From Paracoccaceae bacterium (GTDB taxonomy: Bacteria; Pseudomonadota; Alphaproteobacteria; Rhodobacterales; Rhodobacteraceae): a DNA stretch of 35,649 nucleotides. Numbering within the stretch: the first letter of the stretch is position 1; each line of letters opens with the position of its first letter. Below the pieces are notes generated by a model. That model was not told the origin of the DNA. It saw only the letters and a program-made list of their open reading frames with translations, and searched no databases. The stretch is taken from NCBI GenBank assembly GCA_003550665.1, contig PUKW01000095.1, positions 1-35,649 on the forward strand, in the 5' to 3' direction. Made by a program: the position numbers and the translations under genes. Of this stretch, positions 20,991 through 28,954 are shown piece after piece.

Positions 20991-21791
20991 TTGAGCGTGG
21001 CGGCGGAGATCGCGCGCGTGCTCGTCGTCGTGCTCGGCCCGGCGATGGGATCGGCGGCGGCGCTTCTGGCGGATCGGCTGCCGCGTGGCGAGCCGGTGGG
21101 GCTGACGCGCTCGCGGTGCCGGTCCTGCGGGCGGGTGCTCGGGGCGCGCGAGCTGGTGCCGGTGCTGTCCTGGCTCTGGCAGCGCGGGCGCTGTGCGGGG
21201 TGCGGCGCGGCGATCCCGGCCTGGCTGCTGCAGGCGGAGATCGCGGGGCTGGCGCTCGGGATCGGGGCGGCGCTCGTCGGGGCGGGGGCGGGGCAGGTGC
21301 TGCTCGGCGCGCTGGTGCTGTGGTGCCTGCTCGCGCTGACGCTCGCGGATCTGCGCCATTTCCGGTTGCCCGACGCGCTCACGGCGGCGCTGCTGGTGCT
21401 CGCAATCGGGCTGGCCGTGATCGGGGACGGGCGCCACTGGCCCGGCTGGCCGGAGCGGCTTGCCGGGGCGCTTGCGGGAGCGGCGCTGGGGGCCGGGGCG
21501 TTTGCGGCGCTGCGCGCGGCGTATCGCTGGCGGTCCGGGCGCGAGGGGCTCGGGGCGGGCGATGTCAAGCTGATGGCCGGGATCGGGGCGCTCACCGGGC
21601 CGGGGGCGCTGGCGGTGGTCACGCTGGTGGCGGGGGTGTCGGCGCTCGCCGTGGCGGGCTGGCGGGCGCGGGCGCGGGGGCGGCGGCTGCGCCGGGATGC
21701 GCGGCTGCCCTTCGGGGCGTTTCTCGCGATGGCGGCGGCGCTGGTGTGGCTGCTTACGGGCGCGCCGGCGCCCTTTCTCGCGCTGCGCTGA
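20991..21791 (+). CDS. gspO: Prepilin peptidase / N-methyltransferase (GspO/PilD type)
   Basis: 'RCRSCGRVLGARELVPVLSWLWQRGRCAGCGAAIPAWLL' CxxC pair, 'LADLRHFRLPDALT' and 'GAGDVKLMAGIGALTG' catalytic Asp motifs. Start is TTG 20991 or GTG 20997. Confidence 0.92.
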   Translation: MSVAAEIARVLVVVLGPAMGSAAALLADRLPRGEPVGLTRSRCRSCGRVLGARELVPVLSWLWQRGRCAGCGAAIPAWLLQAEIAGLALGIGAALVGAGAGQVLLGALVLWCLLALTLADLRHFRLPDALTAALLVLAIGLAVIGDGRHWPGWPERLAGALAGAALGAGAFAALRAAYRWRSGREGLGAGDVKLMAGIGALTGPGALAVVTLVAGVSALAVAGWRARARGRRLRRDARLPFGAFLAMAAALVWLLTGAPAPFLALR

Positions 21792-21829
21792 GGCCTTCGG
21801 GGTGGCGTCGCGGGCGCGGTCCTGATTGA

Positions 21830-23359
<1,530 letters not shown>

Positions 23360-23423
23360 CGCGCGGCTTGCCCGCCCGCCTCCGCCGGGCTAGCAGGACG
23401 GGATCGCAGCGGGAGCGCCGAGC

Positions 23424-25112
23424 ATGGATATCGCCTTCGACACCGTCTTCTACGAGATCGCGATCCTCGTGCTGCTCGCCGCCGGGATCGGTTTTCTCGG
23501 CCTGCTGATGCGTCAGCCGCTCGTGGTGGCGTTCATCGCGGTGGGGGTGCTGGCGGGGCCGGATGCGCTGGGGCTCGTCAGCTCGACCGAGTTCATCGAG
23601 ACGCTCAGCCAGATCAGCATCGCGGTGCTGCTGTTTCTGGTGGGACTCAAGCTCGATGTCAGCCTGGTGCGCAATCTCGGGAAGGTGGCGGTGGCAACCG
23701 GGCTCGGCCAGATCCTGTTCACGGTGCTGTTCGGCTTTTTCATCTGCCTGGGGCTCGGCATCGACGTGGTCACCTCGATCTACGTCGCCGTCGCGCTGAC
23801 CTTCTCGTCCACCATCATCATCGTCAAGCTGTTGTCGGACAAGCAGGAGATCGGCGCGCTGCATGGCAAGATCGCGCTGGGTTTCCTGATCGTGCAGGAC
23901 ATCTTCGTGGTGCTGGCGATGGTCACGCTCTCGGCTATCGGCGTGGGCGCCGATGCCGAGACGGGCGCGGCGATGGACATCCTGATGGTGCTCGTGGGCG
24001 GCGCGGTGCTCGTGGGGTTCGTGTGGTTCTTTATCCGCTACGTGGCCGACCGGCTGCTCGCGCAGGTGGCGCGCTCGCCCGAGCTTCTGGTGATCTTCGC
24101 CGTTGGCTGGGCGGCGGGGCTCGCCGCGGCGGGGGACGCGGTAGGGCTCGGCAAGGAGCTTGGCGGGCTTCTCGCGGGCGTGTCGCTCGCCTCGACGCAG
24201 TTTCGCGAGGCGATCGGCTCGCGGCTCGCCAGCCTGCGCGACTTCCTGCTCCTGTTCTTCTTCATCAGCCTCGGCGCCGGGCTCGACCTGACGACGCTGG
24301 GCGATCAGGTGGGCCCGGCGCTGGTGCTGTCGCTTTTCGTTCTGATCGGTAACCCGCTGATCGTGCTGGCGATCATGGGGTATATGGGGTATCGCAAGCG
24401 CACCGGTTTCCTTGCCGGTCTGACCGTCGCGCAGATCTCGGAATTCTCGCTCATCTTCATGGCGATGGGCGTGTCCATCGGGCATGTGACGCAGGAGTCG
24501 ATGGGGCTCGTCACGCTGGTCGGGCTCGTGACGATAGCGATCTCGGTCTACATGATCACCTGGTCGCACAAGCTCTATGCCCTGCTCGAGCCGTTGCTGG
24601 GCGTGTTCGAGCGCCGGGTGGCGTTTCGCGAGGACGCCGACGATGCCGGGTCAACCTCCGCGACTCCCTACGACTTCATCATTTTCGGGCTGGGGCGGTA
24701 TGGCTGCAATATCGGCCATCAGCTCGGCGAGCGCGGCTACCGCGTGCTGGGCGTCGATTTCGACCCCGAGGCGCTCGCGAACTGGCGGCGCATGGGCTTC
24801 GACGGGCAGTTCGGGGACGCGACGGACCCCGAATTCACCGCGCATCTGCCGCTTTCGGATGTGCGTGCGGTGATTTCCGCGGTGCCACGCGAGAAGGGCA
24901 GTCTGACCGAATCCGACCCGCAGATGGCGCTTCTGCACGGGCTTCAGAGCGCGAATTTCCGTGGCAAGCTGGCGCTGGCGGTCAACTCGGAAAGCGAGGC
25001 CGAGGGGCTGCGCCAGAAGGGTGCGAAAATCATCCTGACGCCCTTCGACGACGCCGCGAGCTTCGCCGTTGAACGGCTCGAGGCGGACGTGACGCCGGCC
25101 GCGTCGGGGTAA
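23424..25112 (+). CDS. Kef-type CPA2 cation:proton antiporter with C-terminal TrkA_N (RCK) domain
   Basis: 'LLFLVGLKLDVSLVRNLG', 'ALTFSSTIIIVKLLSDK', 'FLLLFFFISLGAGLDL', then Rossmann 'DFIIFGLGRYGCNIGHQLGERGYRVLGVDFDPEAL'. Confidence 0.95.
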   Translation: MDIAFDTVFYEIAILVLLAAGIGFLGLLMRQPLVVAFIAVGVLAGPDALGLVSSTEFIETLSQISIAVLLFLVGLKLDVSLVRNLGKVAVATGLGQILFTVLFGFFICLGLGIDVVTSIYVAVALTFSSTIIIVKLLSDKQEIGALHGKIALGFLIVQDIFVVLAMVTLSAIGVGADAETGAAMDILMVLVGGAVLVGFVWFFIRYVADRLLAQVARSPELLVIFAVGWAAGLAAAGDAVGLGKELGGLLAGVSLASTQFREAIGSRLASLRDFLLLFFFISLGAGLDLTTLGDQVGPALVLSLFVLIGNPLIVLAIMGYMGYRKRTGFLAGLTVAQISEFSLIFMAMGVSIGHVTQESMGLVTLVGLVTIAISVYMITWSHKLYALLEPLLGVFERRVAFREDADDAGSTSATPYDFIIFGLGRYGCNIGHQLGERGYRVLGVDFDPEALANWRRMGFDGQFGDATDPEFTAHLPLSDVRAVISAVPREKGSLTESDPQMALLHGLQSANFRGKLALAVNSESEAEGLRQKGAKIILTPFDDAASFAVERLEADVTPAASG

Positions 25113-25225
25113 GGTCCGCATCGGTGGCGGGCCGCGCATCGGGCGGCATCACATGCGCAATTGAGCGTTGTATTTTCGCGCCCGCGGTTGCGCACATGCT
25201 GTCGCGCGCGTTAACTCTGCAATCC

Positions 25226-25678
25226 ATGGCGCGTCTTGACAACATCTCCGACATGATATTGCAGGAGCTGACGCGCGATGGCCGGTTCAGCAACCTGGAA
25301 CTCGCGCGCCGCGTCGGATTGTCGCCCTCGGCCTGCCTGCGCCGGGTTCAGGAGCTCGAACGCGACAACATCATCAAGGGATACCGGGCCCGCGTGAACC
25401 GCGACGCGCTCGGCCGGGGATTCGTTGCCTATGTGACCGTGGGGCTGTCGCAGCATTCCCGCGCCGCGCAGGACGCGTTCGAGCGCGCGATCGACGCGGC
25501 CGAGCAGGTCCGCGAATGCCACAGCGTGGCAGGCTCGGTCGAGTATCTGCTGCGTGTCGAGGTTGCGGATCTTTCGGACTACAAGGCGTTTCGCGCCGAT
25601 ATTCTTGGCGCGTTGCCGCAGGTGACGTCGATCCGCAGCTATGTCGTGATGGACTCGCCCAAGGACGAGGTGCGTTGA
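25226..25678 (+). CDS. Lrp/AsnC-family transcriptional regulator
   Basis: 'MARLDNISDMILQELTRDGRFSNLELARRVGLSPSACLRRVQELERDNIIKGYRARVN' HTH, then 'VRECHSVAGSVEYLLRVEVADLSDYKAF' RAM domain; ATG at 25226. Confidence 0.95.
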   Translation: MARLDNISDMILQELTRDGRFSNLELARRVGLSPSACLRRVQELERDNIIKGYRARVNRDALGRGFVAYVTVGLSQHSRAAQDAFERAIDAAEQVRECHSVAGSVEYLLRVEVADLSDYKAFRADILGALPQVTSIRSYVVMDSPKDEVR

Positions 25679-25707
25679 AAGCGCGCTTGCGCGGCGACTT
25701 GATTTCG

Positions 25708-25723
25708 ATAATACTAGAATTAT
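25708..25723. promoter_or_regulatory. Candidate ArsR-family operator overlapping the start of the ArsR gene
   Basis: Near-perfect 16-bp palindrome ATAAT-a-CTAG-a-ATTAT, its last bases overlapping ATG 25722. Confidence 0.5.
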
Positions 25724-26045
25724 GAAACGAACGACCACGCCTCTCGATACGGAACACGCCGCGCTGACCTTCGCCGCGCTCGGCTCCGAACAGCGGCTCG
25801 CCGTGCTGCGTGCGCTGGTGCGGGCGCGGCCGGCGGGGTTGAGTATCGGAGCCCTGGGCGCGCGGTGCGGAATCACCGGATCAACGCTCACCTTTCACAT
25901 AAAGATATTGGCGCAAGCCGGCCTGGTAAAACAGGAACGTAACGGACGCCGGATCATTTGCGCGGCCGATACGGCGGCGATCCGGGGATTGTCGGACTTC
26001 CTGCTTGCGGAGTGCTGCGCGGATCAGGGGCCTGACCATGGCTGA
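25722..26045 (+). CDS. ArsR-family HTH regulator with C-terminal vicinal cysteines
   Basis: 'TFAALGSEQRLAVLRALVRARPAGLSIGALGARCGITGSTLTFHIKILAQAGLVKQERNGRRIICAAD', C-terminal 'LLAECCADQ'. Confidence 0.9.
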   Translation: MKRTTTPLDTEHAALTFAALGSEQRLAVLRALVRARPAGLSIGALGARCGITGSTLTFHIKILAQAGLVKQERNGRRIICAADTAAIRGLSDFLLAECCADQGPDHG

Positions 26046-27069
26046 TGCGGCGGTCCCGCGGCGCCGCGACAGTCTGCGGCGGCTCGACCGGGTGGCGCTC
26101 GCGATCGCGGCGCTGCTTGTGGCGGTCGCGGTGCTCGATCCGGCCCGGTTCGGCGAGACAGTCGCCTTCGCGCTCGGCGCGCTCGCGCGCACGGCGCCGA
26201 TCATCGCGGTCGCGACCCTCGCGCTCGCCTTCGTGAAGGCGGCGGGGGCGGAGACGCTCGTGGGGCGGGCGTTCCGGGGGCCGGCGCTCGTCATGATCGC
26301 GCTCGCGGCGCTCGTCGGCGGGCTGTCGCCCTTCTGCTCCTGCCAGGTGATCCCCTTCATCGCGGCATTGCTCGCCGTGGGCGCGCCGCTCGCGGCGGTG
26401 ATGGCGTTCTGGCTGTCCTCGCCCCTGATGGATCCGGCGATGTTCGTTGTCACCTCCGCGGTGCTCGGGCTCGACTTCGCGCTGGCCAAGACGGCTGCGG
26501 CGGTGCTGATCGGCATCGGCGGGGGGCTCGTAGTGCATGCCTTTGCGCGCGGGCCGGTCTTTGCCGATCCGTTGCGCCCCGAAAGCAAGCCGGGGGGCTG
26601 CTGCGGCCAAGCCAAGACGCCGTTCGAAGGCGCGCCGCGCTGGGATTTCTGGCGTGAGGCGCCGCGGCGCGCGCTGTTTGCCCGGACCGCGCGCGACAAT
26701 GTACTGTTTCTCGGCAAGTGGCTTGCGCTGGCCTATGTGATCGAGGCGTTGATGATCGCCTATGTCCCTGCCGCGCTGATCGCGGGGGTGCTTGGCGGCG
26801 CCGGGGTGCAGCCGATCCTGCTGGGCGCGCTGGTGGGGGCACCGGCGTATCTCAACGGTTATGCGGCGGTGCCGCTCATGGACGCGCTGCTGGGTCAGGG
26901 GATGGCGCCGGGCGCGGCGATGGCCTTCGTCGTGGCGGGGGGCATGAGCTCGATCCCGGCGGCGATCGCGGTCTGGGCGCTCGTGCGCGCGCGGGTCTTC
27001 GCGGCGTATCTCGGCTTCGCCTTCGCCGGTGCGCTGCTCGCGGGGCTCGGCTGGCAGCTCATTGCCTGA
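26038..27069 (+). CDS. DUF318/ArsP-type permease
   Basis: 'FVKAAGAETLVGRAFRGPALVMIALAALVGGLSPFCSCQVIPFIAALLAVGAPLAAVMAFWLSSPLMDP', 'GAPAYLNGYAAVPLMDALLGQGMAPGAAMAFVVAGGMSSIPA'; ATG 26038 overlaps the ArsR stop. Confidence 0.88.
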   Translation: MADAAVPRRRDSLRRLDRVALAIAALLVAVAVLDPARFGETVAFALGALARTAPIIAVATLALAFVKAAGAETLVGRAFRGPALVMIALAALVGGLSPFCSCQVIPFIAALLAVGAPLAAVMAFWLSSPLMDPAMFVVTSAVLGLDFALAKTAAAVLIGIGGGLVVHAFARGPVFADPLRPESKPGGCCGQAKTPFEGAPRWDFWREAPRRALFARTARDNVLFLGKWLALAYVIEALMIAYVPAALIAGVLGGAGVQPILLGALVGAPAYLNGYAAVPLMDALLGQGMAPGAAMAFVVAGGMSSIPAAIAVWALVRARVFAAYLGFAFAGALLAGLGWQLIA

Positions 27070-27136
27070 CGCCTTTCGCGAAACGGTGGCAGCCGGCCTT
27101 GCATCTCGAGGATGCGACGGCAGGTGCCTGGGACTC

Positions 27137-27162
27137 GGCGCGTGAGTGCAGGCGAACGCGCC
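27137..27162. repeat. Hairpin repeat copy 1
   Basis: GGCGCGT-gagtgcaggcga-ACGCGCC, 7-bp perfect stem; near-identical copy at 28923. Confidence 0.7.
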
Positions 27163-27167
27163 GCGCT

Positions 27168-27623
27168 TCAGATCGGTAGGGCGGCATCGGCCTTGAGCTG
27201 ATCCATCACGATCTGGCTTTGCACGCGGGCGACGACGGGATGCGGCAGCAGCACCTCGTGGATCAGCCGGTTGAGCGCGGGCAGATCGGCGCAATAGGCG
27301 CGCAGCAGGTAATCGGCCTCGCCCGTGAGGGTCCAGGCGCTGACGATCTCGGGCTGTGCGGCGACGAGCCGCGCGAAGCCCCGCGCGGCATCGGGGGCGT
27401 GGGTGGCCATCTGCACCTGGATGAAGGCCTGCACCGCGAGACCGAGCCGCGCCGGGTCGAGGCGCGCGGCATAGCCGGTGATGTAGCCCGCCGCCTCGAG
27501 GCGCTGACGCCGGCGCCCGGCCTGGGAGGCCGAAAGGTTGAGCCGCGCGCCGAGCTCCTGCGCCGTCAGGTGCGCATCCTCCTGCAGGGCGGTGAGCAGC
27601 CTCGTGTCGATGTCGTCAAGCAT
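27168..27623 (-). CDS. Lrp/AsnC-family transcriptional regulator, divergent from hppD
   Basis: 'MLDDIDTRLLTALQEDAHLTAQELGARLNLSASQAGRRRQRLEAAGYITGYAARLD' HTH, 'VSAWTLTGEADYLLRAYCADLPALNRLIHEVLLPHPVVARVQSQIVMDQLK'. Confidence 0.95.
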   Translation of the reverse strand: MLDDIDTRLLTALQEDAHLTAQELGARLNLSASQAGRRRQRLEAAGYITGYAARLDPARLGLAVQAFIQVQMATHAPDAARGFARLVAAQPEIVSAWTLTGEADYLLRAYCADLPALNRLIHEVLLPHPVVARVQSQIVMDQLKADAALPI

Positions 27624-27664
27624 GCGGCATCTCCGCGTTTTGCGGGAAATCTATGCGGCATCCC
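27622..27664. promoter_or_regulatory. Direct repeats in the asnC-hppD intergenic region
   Basis: ATGCGGCATCTC at 27622-27633 and ATGCGGCATCCC at 27653-27664, start-to-start spacing 31 nt. Confidence 0.4.
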
Positions 27665-27756
27665 TGAGCATGACCAGCCAAAGATGCCCTTCGATGCGCA
27701 CACGCTGCGCGCGGGATCGCGTATACTCTTGCAGGCCAACAGCGACTGGAGGAGTC

Positions 27757-28854
27757 ATGGGACCGTTCCCGCATACCGCACCATACGCCACGATCACCGA
27801 GGACAACCCGGCCGGCACGGACGGCTTCGAATTCGTCGAGTTCGCGCATCCCGAGCCGGAGGAGTTGCGCTCGCTGTTCACGAAGATGGGTTACGAGAAG
27901 GTCGCCCGGCACAAGACGAAGGATATCGAGCTCTGGCAGCAGGGCGACATCAGCTATCTGATCAATGCGGAACCCGACACGCATGCGGCGCATTTCATTG
28001 AGGAGCACGGCCCCTGCGCGCCGTCGATGGGCTGGCGCGTGGTGGATGCGCAGCACGCCTTCGCGCATGCGGTCGCGTGCGGCGCGGAGCCCTATGAGGG
28101 GCCGGGCAAGACGATGGATGTGCCGGCGATCAAGGGGATCGGGGGCAGCCTGATCTACTTCATCGACCAGTACCGCGAGCAAAGCCCCTACAACGCCGAG
28201 TTCGAGTGGCTCGGCAAGGCGAACCCGGCCGGTGTGGGCTTCTATTACCTCGATCACCTGACCCACAACGTTCATCAGGGTAACATGGACAAGTGGTTCG
28301 CCTTCTACGGCGACATCTTCAATTTCCGCGAGATCCGCTTCTTCGACATCCAGGGCAAGTTCACCGGGCTGCATTCGCGCGCGCTGACGTCGCCCTGCGG
28401 GCGCATCCGCATCCCCATCAACGAGGATCGCAGCGAGAAGGGCCAGATCGTCGAGTATCTCAAGCGTTATAACGGCGAGGGTATTCAGCATATCGCCGTG
28501 GGGACGGAGACGCTCTACGACTCGGTCGATGCCATCGCCGAACGGGGGCTCAAATTCATGCCCGCGCCGCCCGAGGCCTACTACAAGATGAGTCATGACC
28601 GGGTGCAGGGCCATGACGAGCCGCTCGACCGGATGATGAAGCACGGCATCCTCATTGACGGCGAGGGCGTGGTCGATGGCGGCGAGACGCGCATCCTGCT
28701 GCAGATCTTCTCGAAGACGGTGATCGGGCCGATCTTCTTCGAGTTCATCCAGCGCAAGGGCGATGACGGCTTCGGAGAGGGCAACTTCAAGGCGCTCTTC
28801 GAGTCGATCGAGCAGGACCAGATCGAGCGGGGGGTGCTTACGTCGGATTCGTAG
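27757..28854 (+). CDS. hppD: 4-hydroxyphenylpyruvate dioxygenase
   Basis: From ATG 27757 preceded by GGAGGAG: 'MGPFPHTAPYATITEDNPAGTDGFEFVEFAHPEPEELRSLFTKMGY', 'GFYYLDHLTHNVHQGNMDKWFAFYGDIFNFREIRFFDI', 'GEGIQHIAVGTETLYDSVDAI', 'LLQIFSKTVIGPIFFEFIQRKGDDGFGEGNFKALFESIE'. Confidence 0.98.
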   Translation: MGPFPHTAPYATITEDNPAGTDGFEFVEFAHPEPEELRSLFTKMGYEKVARHKTKDIELWQQGDISYLINAEPDTHAAHFIEEHGPCAPSMGWRVVDAQHAFAHAVACGAEPYEGPGKTMDVPAIKGIGGSLIYFIDQYREQSPYNAEFEWLGKANPAGVGFYYLDHLTHNVHQGNMDKWFAFYGDIFNFREIRFFDIQGKFTGLHSRALTSPCGRIRIPINEDRSEKGQIVEYLKRYNGEGIQHIAVGTETLYDSVDAIAERGLKFMPAPPEAYYKMSHDRVQGHDEPLDRMMKHGILIDGEGVVDGGETRILLQIFSKTVIGPIFFEFIQRKGDDGFGEGNFKALFESIEQDQIERGVLTSDS

Positions 28855-28922
28855 AGCGCGTGGCGCAAGTGCGGGGACGGTCTGGCGCCCTTTTAGCGTT
28901 CGGCATCAGAGGGTTAGAGGGC

Positions 28923-28948
28923 GGCGCGTGAGTGCGGATGAACGCGCC
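28923..28948. repeat. Hairpin repeat copy 2
   Basis: GGCGCGT-gagtgcggatga-ACGCGCC, 7-bp perfect stem; matches the copy at 27137. Confidence 0.7.
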
Positions 28949-28954
28949 TGCGCT

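Noticed and set aside
25141-25225. Extended N-terminus of the Lrp/AsnC ORF from 25124
   Set aside because: The family HTH begins at 'MARLDNISDMILQEL' (25226); the upstream part contains an inverted repeat and AT-rich promoter-like sequence, so a start at 25226 is preferred.
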